Below are positions 1-11,079 of a stretch of DNA of 64,000 nucleotides, piece by piece. The stretch comes from Adiantum capillus-veneris. Its lineage: Eukaryota > Streptophyta > Polypodiopsida > Polypodiales > Pteridaceae. Position 1 is the first letter of the stretch. Each line of letters starts with the position of its first letter. Location of the stretch: the NCBI GenBank assembly GCA_014529385.2, contig CM043969.1:25997946-26061945 (forward strand), written 5' to 3'. The position numbers and the translations under genes are program-made. The notes beneath the pieces are model-generated. The model did not search any database and was not told where the DNA came from. It worked only from the letters and a program-made list of their open reading frames with translations.

Positions 1-1019
1 TCTCCTTCCTTGAAACTCTACTTTCACGTTATTTACCATCAATAATGCTCTCTTTTGAGCCCACATCCATGACTCAAGCAGACAAAGAAGAACCGCAATG
101 TTTTGATATTTAAAAAAAATCATAATCCTGATTTGTTAGCTTGTAAATTAGGATTTTCAATAATCTTAATGAGGGGTCTCCAACCTATAAATAGGCCCCT
201 CTCCTTCTTGTAAAAAAACCTTCAATATCTCACACAACACCCCAACACTCTATGTGTGACGAGAGACTTAGGCGTAGCAACCACTTTGTGAGCTTCACTC
301 TTGGTGTGAGAGAAGCTTTCAAGCTACACATTACAAGTGAGAGAGCGTGAGTTCAGAATCTCAAAACCACTATTGTATGTGTAAATTGAGGTTTGGTGTA
401 TCAAAGACGTGAATCGATGTTCAAATATTCGTCCTTCCACTTGTGCAATATAGTTTGGTGAATTCAAGATGACTTGTGTATTTTGAGTTTTTATCATTTG
501 ATCTTGCTTGAGAAAGTGTTTTAGTGTGTTTTCATTGCCAATTTTGTGTCCATTGTAAGAGGTGTATTATGGTGAGAGGTCTTCCACACCCTAAGACAGT
601 GTGTGTGTGTGTGTGTTGGTAATGTTTAGCATTCACTAAGCATTGAGTTAACCTTTGCAAGATCAATGATATCATCATAACAAACCATCTCCATTTGCAA
701 GTCACAGAAAAGGTATTACGCAAGTTCCATTCCTCTCTCTGTCTTCCCTTTGCTTTAGCTCTCTCTGGTCCATTTTGTGTGTGTCTTGGTGTGAGGTTGT
801 TTGTGTGTGTTTTGTAGCACATATTCTTGGTTGACAAAATCTCTCTTGCGTCCTAGTTCACATATGATAACTAGGTGGTGTCCCTATCTTGTTTGGGTTT
901 GGCTGTGGGTTTGTTGTTGTGTTTGCGATTGTCGTTGCCCCAGCCCCAATTGAGTAGCACGGGAGCCTTGAGGGGTGTTTAGAGGTCGCCTCTCTTGTTG
1001 CCTGCCCCTGACCGCCTCA
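1..1019 (+). repeat. 5' LTR of E1 (3' part only)
   Basis: Matches the distal part of the 3' LTR at about 8550-9574. It ends in CA at 1019, five bases before the primer site. Comparison with the 3' copy suggests about 1.6 kb more lies upstream of the window. It contains a TATA box (186-193), a (GT)n run near 600-617 and the common LTR end that also ends the E2 LTR. Confidence 0.9.
186..193 (+). promoter_or_regulatory. TATA box in E1 5' LTR
   Basis: TATAAATA in a GC-flanked context. The same sequence is at 8741-8748 in the 3' LTR, about 1.8 kb from the LTR start. A TATA-like site sits at a similar depth in the E2 LTR. Probable U3/R promoter of the element. Confidence 0.65.
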
Positions 1020-1023
1020 ATTT

Positions 1024-1033
1024 TGGTGCCCCA
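1024..1033 (+). other. Primer binding site of E1
   Basis: TGGTGCCCCA starts four bases after the CA end of the LTR, the normal place for a tRNA primer site. E2 and E3 have nearly the same sequence at the same place (TGGTGCCCCCAC). I cannot name the tRNA from the sequence. Confidence 0.7.
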
Positions 1034-1093
1034 CGGAGGACGGCTTGTGTATTTTTATGTAGGATCAACCTTTAGCATAGTAAAGTAGTTTGC

Positions 1094-1306
1094 ATGAATC
1101 ACGAGAATTTGTATGATCCTTTCATTCCCATTGCAAGGCAAAAGGTACACATAATTGTTAGTACTAAGTTGCAATTTCAACGTGTAATTTGTATAATTTT
1201 AGGTCCTCTTAGGTTGGCCGAGATAAACGCTTCAGTAAATCCTTTTATTTTGCCTCTCATTAGGTACGACCTTAGTTTGGATGTCTATATTTTTGTTTTG
1301 TTTTAA
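1094..1306 (+). CDS. Leader ORF A of E1 (70 aa, unknown family)
   Basis: A 70-residue ATG-started ORF between primer site and gag. It is almost identical to the ORF at 16640-16852 in E2, including start, stop and the C-terminal run of hydrophobic residues (DVYIFVLF). It is also related to leader ORF B in both elements and to an 80-residue ORF in E3. Shared pattern: a Lys/His/Phe-Gln segment, then Gly, Glu-Ile/Val, Ser/Ala-Ser, then LPLI/LPLV, and a hydrophobic end. I do not recognise a known domain. Conservation between two copies that otherwise diverge suggests it was once a real coding unit. Confidence 0.6.
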   Translation: MNHENLYDPFIPIARQKVHIIVSTKLQFQRVICIILGPLRLAEINASVNPFILPLIRYDLSLDVYIFVLF

Positions 1307-1327
1307 GCATTAGGTCATGCATAGACA

Positions 1328-1545
1328 ATGGATAATGGCCCAGGAATAGAGGTTTTTCCTTCCATTTCACTCCACACATTAGAATAAACATTGCAATTAG
1401 TAGAAAAATCTATTTTCAACAATGTATGGTGTTCATGTTTGGTGCCCAAAGAGTAGGAGAAATTATCGCATCACCAAACCCTACCATCCTACCTCTTATT
1501 GATTAGCATAGATCATTTGATGTGAATATTTTTATTTTATTGTAG
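1328..1545 (+). pseudogene. Leader ORF B of E1, frameshifted
   Basis: Starts with the same ATG-Asp-Asn context as the intact 72-residue ORF B of E2 (16400-16618) and aligns with it to the end. One base is missing near 1360-1370, and a TAG is present near 1503. The total is 218 bases against 219 in E2, so it is a broken copy of the same small protein. It lies directly after ORF A and only 86 bp before gag. Confidence 0.65.
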
Positions 1546-1631
1546 AATAGATTGCAATTCATAAAATATTATTGTGTAAATCTTTTTAAGAAAGAAAAAC
1601 AAAAACGTGTTGCCACTTTGAAATTGATTCA

Positions 1632-2249
1632 ATGGAGGCCCAATGCCAAATGTCCGGATATCCTCTTTTCTTTAGAGAGCCTGGAGAGGATGCAAAATTA
1701 TTTTTAGCAAATTTCAAGATGTCTTGTTGTATCAAGAGGATAGTAACTGATCAAGAACGTGTAGAAATGTTTGAAGTGGTCCTTAGGAAAGATGCTAGCA
1801 CTTGGTTTGACTCGTTGCCTGAGGAAGTTAAAGGGAATTACACGGAAGTTGTGAATCATTTCAAGAGATACTTCTTTAATCCCCAAAACACTCAAAAGCT
1901 ATGGCAAGACATTGTTCCTCACAAACAAAAAGACTTAGATGACTACTACATGTATAAACAAGAGTTTCTACGTCTTTGGGTTGTATGGGTGAGAAATGTT
2001 GCTAACCGTGGTGATGGTGCAGAGTTCCTAAATAAGGAGAGGTTCATAGACGGTTTCTTTCCCACACTCAAGATAAAAGTTGAGGTGGGTACAACTGCTA
2101 CCTTTGATGCAGCTGAAACTAGGGCTGTTGAGAAGTATAGAAAACTCAAGTGCCTAAGAGGAGAGGTTCCAATAGAGGGTCCTAGACCTAAGGGAAAATT
2201 GCAAGAATCAACATCCAAGAGAGATTTCAGAGGTAACAAAGGTAATTGA
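1632..2249 (+). CDS. gag: Gag core of E1 (partial)
   Basis: A 205-residue ORF with the retrotransposon Gag pattern. It opens with the Tyr-Pro-Leu-Phe-Phe segment and has the Trp-Phe-Asp-Ser-Leu-Pro motif, a Phe-Lys-Arg-Tyr-Phe helix and the Leu-rich C-terminal part. The ATG at 1632 corresponds to the ATG of E2 gag at 15264. The last about 20 codons run out of the ancestral frame, and the ORF stops before the zinc knuckle, which continues in another frame from about 2250. It would form the virus-like particle shell. Non-functional as a full Gag. Confidence 0.8.
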   Translation: MEAQCQMSGYPLFFREPGEDAKLFLANFKMSCCIKRIVTDQERVEMFEVVLRKDASTWFDSLPEEVKGNYTEVVNHFKRYFFNPQNTQKLWQDIVPHKQKDLDDYYMYKQEFLRLWVVWVRNVANRGDGAEFLNKERFIDGFFPTLKIKVEVGTTATFDAAETRAVEKYRKLKCLRGEVPIEGPRPKGKLQESTSKRDFRGNKGN

Positions 2250-5200
2250 AAAGTTAAATGAATCCTTAAGTAACTTGTCAATTCACCTTGCACAAGCGGT
2301 AGGTCCCAAGGGACAAGCAAAGAAGTTAGAAGAGCGAGATCCACCACCACCTAGGAGAGTCTTGCAATGTTGGAATTGTAGAGAATCTGGACATGGGATG
2401 TATAATTATCCTTGGCCCCGTGGGGAGCCAGGGAGACCTAACTTGAATTACCCAGTGATGCACGCAGGTGAAGGAACTAGTCAACAACCACGGCTTCTAC
2501 AAAGGCCAAATGGAGCAAGACCACCTCCACGAAGAGTGGAAGAAGTTCCACCTTTTCCAGATCCAAATGTGCATGCGGTAGAGGTGACAAATTCCAATGA
2601 GGTGGACATGGAATCAAATGGCATTAAGCGTGGCCATGGAAAAGGTAAGGCAAAAGAAGGAGTCACGTCACAAAGTGAGCATGGACAAGAAAAGAAGGAA
2701 AAGAAGACCAAGGAAACCAAGAGGAATCGATGTCGTATCAACCTCCAAGACTTTCCTCTTGGGCATGGTATGGCTCTGTACAACTTGTTGGAAGACATGA
2801 GAGGTAAGGGTCTTGATATCTCGTGGCCTCAATTTCTTGAATTATGTCCACAAGTTAGGAGGGATTTAACAAGAGCAGTTAGCACTAGGAGAAAGGTAAA
2901 AGAGAGTGTGCTTGTTGTAAAAATTGCACAAGCTGAAATGAATGAGGATATTACACCAGTGCTAGACTGTTACATCAAAGGAAGATTGGTTAGGAAAGGT
3001 CTAGTGGATGGGGGTGCAAAAATTTGCATCATGACAAAGGGACCCATGCAAAGACTAGGCATGCACATCCATGAGACCCCTGAAATCAAAGTCAAGATGG
3101 CAAACAATAGCAAGGCTAGGTGTGCAGGCATTTTTTAAAATGTTTTTGTGGAGGCCTTTGGCATTAAGAAGGAGGTGGATTTTTATGTTATGTCAACCAA
3201 GGGAAGTGGCTATCCATTTATCCTTGGAAGACCATGGCTAATGAAAATGCGAGCTTTGCAGAATTGGGAGAGTGGGAAGTTAATTTGTAGGAATGACAAC
3301 CATAAGAAGGTTGTCTTTGACATGAAGGAGAAATACCAAGAGGAGCTCCAGGAAGAATCATCTCAAAGTGAGACGGAAGAAGATTGGATTGATAACACTT
3401 CAGACGAAGAAAGTAGCGGTAGCATTATTGAAGAGGAGTCTTCCATCAAAGTCATGGGGGTAAGGTTTAATCCAACCAACCAAGAGACCTCTTGTCAAGG
3501 TTTGGAAGAGGTAGGTACTCAAGAGAACCAAAATGTGGAAGATGAAGGAATTTTAGAAGGTTTGTTGTCTACAACACTTACAAAGGACGAAAGAGAGGAG
3601 GCCAAATGTGTGTTAAGAAAATTTCCTAGGCTTTTTGCTAAAGACTACACCGATGTGCATAGAATAGATGCTATTCAACATAAAGATTGAGTTGAAGCCA
3701 GAGGCCACACCTAAGGCTCAAAAGCTACGAAGGTTAGGAGTCATCAAGGAGCAGGCTTTACTTAAGGAGGTAAGAAAGCTTCTAGCAGCAGGTTTTATTT
3801 ATCTAGTGGAAAATTCAGAGTGGGTCTCTCTCGTTGTTGTCACTCCCAAGAAAAACGGCAAGTGGAGGGTGTGTGTGGATTACCATCCACTGAATGAGGC
3901 AACAAAAAGAGATCACTTTCCCCTCCCATTTCAGGATGAGATACTAAATGAGGTAGCTGGTCATGAAAAGTACACTGTGTGTGATGGCTACTCGGGTTAC
4001 TTTCAAATAGGTATCACATTGGAAAATCAATTGAAGATAACCTTCATCGCTCCTTGGGGTTGTTATGCTTTTAGAGTCATGCCATTTGGCCTAACAAATG
4101 CTCCTGCAACCTTCCAACGCTTCCATGAACATGGTGTTTCAAGCATTCTTTGGAAAGTCATTAGGGTGTTTATTGATGACTTCTGCATTTATAGTTCAAA
4201 ATCATTACATCTACAAAGGGTAGAAGAAGGTTTGAAGAAGCTCTATGACATGGGAGGTCAACTCAACCCTGACAAGTGCCACATAGGTGAGGATGAAGTG
4301 ATCTTGCTTGGTCACAAAGTTTCTTACAAAGGCATCGAGGTGAATCCTTCAAAGTCAAAGGCTCTTATTGAGTTACCGTCACCAAAGAGTCTTAAGGAGG
4401 TCATCTCATTCATTCAAAAGGTGAAGTATATGTCACGCTTCATTCACTTAGCCTCACAGTTACTTCACCCTTTGCAAAAGTTGACACAACAAGTCGAGTT
4501 TGTTTGGTCTGATGAGCTTGAAGAATATTTTTGTAACATCAAAGACATTCTCTCAGATCTACCAACACTCATGCCTCCTTGTTGGGAGTACACATTCTTT
4601 GTTAGCTCTAGTGTTGGGAAAGAAGAAATTGGTGCTGTTTTGCTACAACAAGATCCCCACAGTACCAAAATGCGACCCATCTACTTTGCTATCAGGGTCA
4701 TGAATGCTTTGGAGAGAGGCTACACGGAGGCAGAACTCATGATGCTTTCTCTCATGTTTGCGGTGAGAAAGTTTAGATCCTACTTGCTACCAAAATCTTT
4801 TGTAATTCTCACTCTGTAGAAAATTTGTTCCCTTGGGTCTCATCTCAAATGAATCTTAGTACTAGGATCTCAAAGTGGATTATGGAGTTGCAAGATTTCC
4901 AATACTCTTTCAAGGTAGAAGATAGTGTGTGTGCACAACTGGGAGGGATTCTCACTTATAGGGTACAATGTGAGAAGGAGATTAAGGTGCCTGAAATAAA
5001 GATCCTACCATTGCCACCACAGAAAAGCATTCCTAATTCTTTTACATTGTTCTTTGATGGAGCTTTTCGATGAGTCACAGGAAAGGCAGGGGGAGGGCTA
5101 GTGTTTTTCAACCCAAGTGGAGAGGCGGTCATGAAAGAGAAGGTCAATCTACCAGGTTCAACTAGCAGCAATGAAGCAGAATATGACACACTACTTCATG

Positions 5201-6809
5201 GTTTGAAGATGTGTATTAGTCAAGGTATACAACGTCTCATGGTAAAGGGGGATGCACTTCTAATTGTCAAGAAAATCTTAGGCATTTGGGCATGCAAATG
5301 ATGGAAGCCTCAAGACAAAAGTTCATGCCATCCGTAGGTTGTTTAATCAGTTTGAAGAAGTGCAACTATATCATATTCCTAGGAAACAAAATGAAGATGC
5401 TGATTTACTTGCACAACAAGTAGTTACATCTGTTGAGAAAGTAGTGCAGGTCATCATGGTGGCAGCAACTGTCAAGCAACCGAGATACCAGGGATCGGAG
5501 TCATTGGATCCCATTATTAGCTACATTTTGGAGGGTGAGTTTCCACAAGACTTCACAAAAGCTCAAAAGAGGAGACTCATGAAAAAGGAAAGTTTCTATC
5601 TCTTCCTAGAAGGCTCCCTCTATCAAAGAGGGAAGGATCAAGTGTGCAGAAGAGTACCAACTATCGAGGAAATTCCAGCCATTCTAAAAGGTTTGCATGA
5701 AGAGGCATGTGGCGGTCATTTTTCCCAAGAATTAACCGCGAAGAAGATTTTGCTCGCGAGATATGTTTGGCCAAGCTTGCATGTGGATGTCCAACATTGG
5801 TGTAAAAGTTGTCACAACTTAGGTAAATGGAAATAAAAGGCTGGTTCATAGGCCAAGGAAAATAGTGCTTGCAAATGGACCTTTTGAAAAATGGGGCATT
5901 GATGCTATGGGTCCTCTTCCTAGAACAAAAGATGGTAAACTCTACATTCTAGTGGTTGTAGATTACATGACTAGGTGGGTAGAGGCTCAAAGTTTTGCAA
6001 GGGTAAATGGAAAAACAGTGAGCAAGTTTGTCTACACTAATATTTGTTGTAGATTTGGCACATCTCTGGAGATTGTTTCTGATAATGGTCCAGGGTTCAA
6101 GAAGGGTTTACTCACAGAAGTTTGTGAAGAGCTTCACATTCTACATTGTCATAGCACACCATACTACCCACAATCAAATGGTTTGGTGGAGAAGGCTAAT
6201 GGTGTCATTGCAGGCATCATTAGGAAGATGGTGCAAAACAAGACAAAGTTGTGGGCTGACTTCTTGGATGGTGCCTTGTGGGCATATCGAAACACATATA
6301 GGGAAGCCATGGAGTTCACACCATTTCACTTGTTGTATGGTCAAGAGGTTTTGCAGCCTATTGAGCTCAACATCCCAACAATACGGCTTCATGGCAGAGG
6401 TGCACAAGATGACCAAGAGGTTGGATGAATTGACTTCTTACACTAGTGGAGCTTGAGTGGGAAAGAGAAGCCGCTTACGAGTGCTACACAAGCAAAGGAG
6501 AAGCTTGACAAGAAACTCAAGGACAAAGGCATCAAGGAAGGAAAGCTTGTGCTAAGGTATGAGAATCGATTTGAAAATCGTTTTTATGTCAAGTTTGAAA
6601 CTAGATGGCAAGGTCCATACATAGTCAAGAAGGCTTTCAATTCAAGTTACTATCAGCTTATGGACTTGAATGGTAAACAACACTCCAGGAAGGTAAACAG
6701 GTATCACTTGAAGCCCTATTTAGGTCGCCTTCTACCAAAGGATTGTCAAAAAGAGACTATCTCATGTAAGTTTTGCTGGATGAACCATGAGTATGACAAG
6801 AAGCCATAA
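2250..6809 (+). pseudogene. pol: Gag C-terminus and Pol of E1, multiply broken
   Basis: The parts in order are: CCHC-like knuckle (about 2366-2409, last Cys changed to Tyr), Asp-Gly-Gly protease (about 3006), RT with FIDD (about 4170), degenerate RNase H (4590-4880), second RNase H (about 5055-5420), zinc module (5690-5820) and integrase D-D-E (about 5900-6200) plus C-terminal domain to 6809. Breaks against E2: TAA at 3136; an extra A near 3680; frame change and TAG near 4815; TGA near 5071; disruption near 5300; a 2-base loss near 5818 just before a TAG shared with E2; a 1-base loss near 6425. It cannot give a polyprotein. The order of domains and the two RNase H regions identify a Tat-like gypsy element. 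Confidence 0.88.
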
Positions 6810-6908
6810 AATGAAAATCGTGTCAAGGGACCAGATATCATAGAGGACTCACAAGCACTCTCTTTGCAAAAGATGCTCTATGATGGTACATGAATATACC
6901 ATCATCCT

Positions 6909-6920
6909 GGGGGAGGGCTA
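6909..6920 (+). other. Polypurine tract of E1
   Basis: GGGGGAGGGC followed by TAA lies directly before the TGATAG start of the 3' LTR. The same tract is in E2 (minus strand) and E3. It primes plus-strand DNA synthesis in this element class. Confidence 0.75.
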
Positions 6921-6921
6921 A

Positions 6922-9574
6922 TGATAGCCGTTTTTCGACTCCCCGTAATTGCCATAGCGAGTTACTTCACCCTACCAAAATCGCCTAAACACTGTGGCTA
7001 TTCTTACCTTTCACTATACATAGGCATGTGCGAGTTAGGGAATTTTTTCCATATCTCCTTAAAACCCTCAGCTAGCTAGTAATTTGGGCTAGTTGAGCCA
7101 AAAAATTAAATAAATTCAAAAATAAAATATATTATGGTCCATTTGTGTGTAAATATTGCATTGTATATAGGGCCTAAATATAAAGAATTTTCATAATTAT
7201 TTTGGTATTTATTTAAATATTTCTACCTAGGTGTGCGTTATTTTTCTATGTATGCTATGTACATTGACTCACCATTACCATAATTTTCTTACCATTTTGC
7301 ATACTTGTTATTCCATATAAAAATATTTTCACACAAGATTCTCTGTTTTTTGGTGAGAATCCACTCCAAGGAAAATCTCAAAAATACCTTACACCATCCG
7401 TCATTGCCTTTCACTAAATTCCTATTTCCTAGAGGTATTTTTTCTTATCTCTTGTAAATAGATATACTTCCATAAGAACAAATGAGGGTCCCCTCATTTG
7501 ATTCCTTATATTTTCATATATCTCTTTTTTCCATTTTATATTTATAGATAGCTGACACTATTCTATATTCCATTAGTAGTTTATATATACTAGCCTGTCT
7601 TTTTCCATCATATCCATGTATTATATTTATGCATAATCCACAACCATGCATATTTTGAAACCCCTAAGAATCAATTAGGTCATGCTCTTATGCAAGGAGG
7701 GTCTCACCTTTGGAGCCATATGAAAATTCAACAAAAGAGGGGCCACTGAAGAATTTTTTGTGAAGAAAAAAATATATTTTGGTGGGATTTTTTATATCCA
7801 TCTCCACTCTGAATCTGAAGCGGTGGTCAAAAGAGAAAATGTGGAACAAGATCTGAATAATCACCTCAAAAATGTTGGTGATTTTTGGAGCAACCACCGG
7901 TGAGCTAGGATTTTGTGAGTGGACCACAGCCTTTCCACTTTTCTCACAAGTAGTCCATAGTCTTCTCTGACCTCTTTCCTCACTTCTACACACACACACA
8001 CACACTCATTCCTCTCAATCCCTCACTCAAACCTGAACCTTTCATGGTTTCTCTCACCTTCTTTACCATTAACCTCCCCTCTTACTTCCATAGCTCTCAT
8101 ATGAGCTCTACATGTACATACACCATCTCTATGCCTCTCCCTATTACTTCCAAACTACAATTCCATCTTACCCCTTCTCTATATACATAAAATTCAGCAT
8201 GTAAACCATGCTTAACCTCTGAAAATTGAGAAATCTCATCAACCAAATTGTCATTTTCATCACGTAATCAACCTTGATGGCAGTGGCATAAAGAAGAGAA
8301 GAAGAAGAAGATGATCGATAGTCATTTTGGGAACCTACACAAGTAAGTACTTCTTCGAGCTTCACCATCACAAGAATTTCCTCACTTCATTCAACCATCT
8401 TACATCCACCTCATTCTACCCATTGTAAATATATCATTAAGTTTCTAGTGATTACTAACACTAACCACTAACATACTAACACAAATCAGCCATTGACCTA
8501 ACGATAAAAGACACCTCACCTCAAGATATGTGCATAGTAACTCTCTCTCTCTCTCTCCCCTTCCTTAAAACTCTACTGTCACCTTATTTACCATCAATAT
8601 TGCTCTCTTTTGAGCCCACATCCATGACTCAAGCAGACAAAGAAGACCCGCAATGTTTTGATAATAAAAAAAGATCATAATCTTGACTTGTTAGCTTGTA
8701 AATTAGGATTTCCAATAATCTTAATGAGGGGTCTCCAACCTATAAATAGGCCCCTCTTTTTCTTGTAAAACAACCTGCAATATCTCACACAACACCCCCA
8801 CACTTTATGCGTGAGGAGAGACTTAGGCATAGCAACCACTTTGTGAGCTTCACTCTTGGTGTGAGAGAAGCTTTCAAGCTACACATTACAAGTGAGAGAC
8901 CATGCGTTCAAAATCTCAAAACCACTATTGTATGTGTTCCTCCATCATCAATAAATTGAGGTTTGGTGTATCAAAGACGTGAATCGACATTCAAATATTC
9001 ATCCTTCCACTTGTGCAATACGGTTTGGTGAATTCAAGGTGACTTGTGTATTTGAAGTTTCTATCATTAGATCTTGCTTGAGAAAGTGTTTAAGTGTGTT
9101 TTCATTGCCAATTTCGTGTCCATTGTAGGAGGGTATTGTGGTGAGAGGTCTCCCACACCCTGAGACAGTGTGTGTGTGTGTGTGTGTGTGTTGGTAATGT
9201 TTAGCATTCACTAAGCATTGAGTTAACCTTTGCAAGATCGATGATAGCATCATAACAGACCATCTCCATTTGCAAGTCACAGAAAAGGTATTACGCAAGT
9301 TCCATTCCTCTCTCTGTCTTCCCTTTGCTTTAGCTCTCTCTGGTCCATTTTGTGTGTGTCTTGGTGTGAGGTTTCTTGTGTGTGTTTTGTAGCACATCTT
9401 CTTGGTTGACAAAATCTCTCTTGCATCCTAGTTCGCATACCATAACTATATGGTGCCCCTTTCTTGTTTGGGTTTGGCTGTGGGTTTGTTGTTGTGTTTG
9501 TGCTTGTGGTTTCCCTAGCCCCAATTGAGCAACACGGGAGCCTAGAGGGGTGTTTAGAGTTCGCCTCTCTTGTT
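6922..9574 (+). repeat. 3' LTR of E1 (end truncated)
   Basis: Begins with TGATAGCCG, like the E2 LTR. It holds a TATA box at 8741-8748, a (CA)n run near 7986-8005 and a (TG)n run near 9169-9191. Compared with the 5' LTR end (1019), the last 19 bases including the terminal CA are missing. The sequence jumps at 9574/9575 into an inverted fragment of the E2 LTR. Confidence 0.88.
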
Positions 9575-9995
9575 AGCTTACATGAAAATATTTCTATATG
9601 GAATAAAGAGTATGAAAAATGGTAAGAAAAATTGTGGTAATGGTGAGGCAATGTACAGAGCATAAATAACACACACCTAGGTAGAAATATTTAAATAAAT
9701 ACCAAAATAATTATGAAAAAATATTTTATTTAGGCCCTATATACAAAGAAATATTTACATACGCATGGGCCATAATATACTTATATTTTTTATATTTTGA
9801 TTTTTTTGGCTCAACTAGCCCAATGACTAGCTAATTGAGGGTTTTTTATTTCAGTAAGGAGATATGGGAAAAGTCCCCTAACTCACACGCACCTATATAC
9901 AGTGAAATGGTAGGGATAGCCACAGTGTTTGGGTGATTTTGGTAGGGTGAGGTAACTCACTATGGCAATTACAAAGAGCCGAAAAACGGCTATCA
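9575..9995 (-). repeat. 3' LTR of E2, truncated to 421 bp
   Basis: Reverse complement starts TGATAGCCG right after the polypurine tract and matches 19140-19560 over its full length. Only the first sixth of the LTR (U3) remains. It is joined at 9575 to the end of the E1 LTR, which is in opposite orientation. Confidence 0.92.
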
Positions 9996-9998
9996 TTA

Positions 9999-10010
9999 GC
10001 CCTTCCCCAG
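9999..10010 (-). other. Polypurine tract of E2
   Basis: On the minus strand CTGGGGAAGGGCTAA precedes TGATAGCC, as in E1 and E3. Just upstream (10012-10037) is a perfect 9-bp inverted repeat (ATGATGGTA and TACCATCAT), also present in E1 at 6880-6905. Confidence 0.75.
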
Positions 10011-10023
10011 GATGATGGTATAT

Positions 10024-11079
10024 TCATGTACCATCATAGAGCATCTTTTCCAAAGAGAGTGCTTCAGAGTCCTTGACGAGATTTTTATTGTTTGGCCCCT
10101 CAGAATTTTGTCTAGAGTTACACTCATGCTTCATGTAACAATACTTACATGAGACCGTGGCCTTTTGACAGATCTTTGGTAGATCCTTTGGTAGAAGGCG
10201 ACTCAAATAAGGCTTCAAGCGATAGCTGTTTACCTTCCTGGAGTGCTCTTTACCATTCAAGTCCATAAGCTGATAGTAACTTGAATTGAAAGCCTTCTTG
10301 ACTATGTATGGCCCTTGCCATCTAGTTTCAAACTTGGCATCAAAACGATTATCGAGTCGATTATCCTTTAGTTTCTTGTCAAGCTTCTCCTTCGCCTGCG
10401 TAGCTCTCCTCTTGTAGCACTCGTATGCTGCTTCTCTTTTCCACTCAAGCTCAACTAAGGTAAGAAGTCGATCCATCCATGCTTCTTGATCATCTTGTGC
10501 GGATTTGCCATGAAGTCGCATTGTTGGAATGTTTAGTTCAATTGGCTGTAAAGCCTCTTGACCATAGACCAAGTGAAATGGTGTGAACTCCGTGGCTTCC
10601 CTATATGTGGTTCGATACGCCCACAAGGCACCATCCAAGAAGTCATCCCACAACTTTGTCTTGTTTTTCACCATCTTTCTAATGATGCCTGCAATGACAC
10701 CATTAGCTTTTTCTACCAAACCATTTGATTGGGGATAGTAGGGTGTACTGTGACGATGTAGAATGTGAAGTTCTTCACAGACTTCTGTGAGCAATCCCTT
10801 TCTAAACCCTGGACCATTATCAGAAACAATCTCCAAAGGTGTGCCAAATCTACAACAAATGTGAGTGTAGACGAATTTGCTCACTGTCTTCTCATTTACC
10901 TTTGCCACACTTTGTGCTTCCACCCACCTAGTCATATAGTCTACAGCCACTAGAATGTAGAGTTTACCATTTTTTGTCCTAGGCAGAGGACCCATAGCAT
11001 CAATGCCCCACTTTTCAAAGGGTCCATTTGCAAGCAGGATTTGCCTTGGACCATAAACCAATCTTCTATTCCCATTTAC
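10024..11079 (-). CDS. pol: Integrase part of E2 Pol (after in-frame TAG)
   Basis: About 350 codons in the same frame as the upstream Pol ORF, separated from it only by the TAG at 11082-11080. The first in-frame start is a TTG, so it is probably translated only as part of the polyprotein. Counting from 11061, the catalytic triad is Asp21 (GIDAMGP), Asp81 (SDNGPGF) and Glu117 (NGLVEKANG), which gives the canonical D-x35-E spacing. A C-terminal domain with the GPYIV segment follows. It would insert the cDNA into the genome. No chromodomain is visible at the C-terminus, which fits a Tat-type rather than a chromovirus element. Confidence 0.88.
   Translation of the reverse strand, partial: VNGNRRLVYGPRQILLANGPFEKWGIDAMGPLPRTKNGKLYILVAVDYMTRWVEAQSVAKVNEKTVSKFVYTHICCRFGTPLEIVSDNGPGFRKGLLTEVCEELHILHRHSTPYYPQSNGLVEKANGVIAGIIRKMVKNKTKLWDDFLDGALWAYRTTYREATEFTPFHLVYGQEALQPIELNIPTMRLHGKSAQDDQEAWMDRLLTLVELEWKREAAYECYKRRATQAKEKLDKKLKDNRLDNRFDAKFETRWQGPYIVKKAFNSSYYQLMDLNGKEHSRKVNSYRLKPYLSRLLPKDLPKICQKATVSCKYCYMKHECNSRQNSEGPNNKNLVKDSEALSLEKMLYDGT

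Larger units (their letters stand above)
1..9574 (+). mobile_element. Ty3/gypsy LTR retrotransposon E1 (Tat-like), degenerate, 5' end outside window
   Basis: Positions 1-1000 align with about 8550-9574, so these are the two LTRs of one element; the 5' LTR is cut by the window edge. Between them lie a primer site, two leader ORFs, gag, protease, reverse transcriptase, a degenerate RNase H, a second RNase H, integrase and a polypurine tract, in gypsy order. The second RNase H places it in the Tat-type plant gypsy group. The coding part has many stops and frameshifts. The LTRs differ by scattered substitutions and an indel of about 20 bp near 8938-8960, so this is an old insertion. The 3' end is truncated and fused to E2 at 9574/9575. 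Confidence 0.93.

Noticed and set aside
6453-6809. Possible envelope-like gene after integrase in E1
   Set aside because: The frame is the integrase C-terminal part, with the GPYIV segment, and lines up with the E2 Pol end. No separate ORF lies between integrase and the polypurine tract in E1, E2 or E3.
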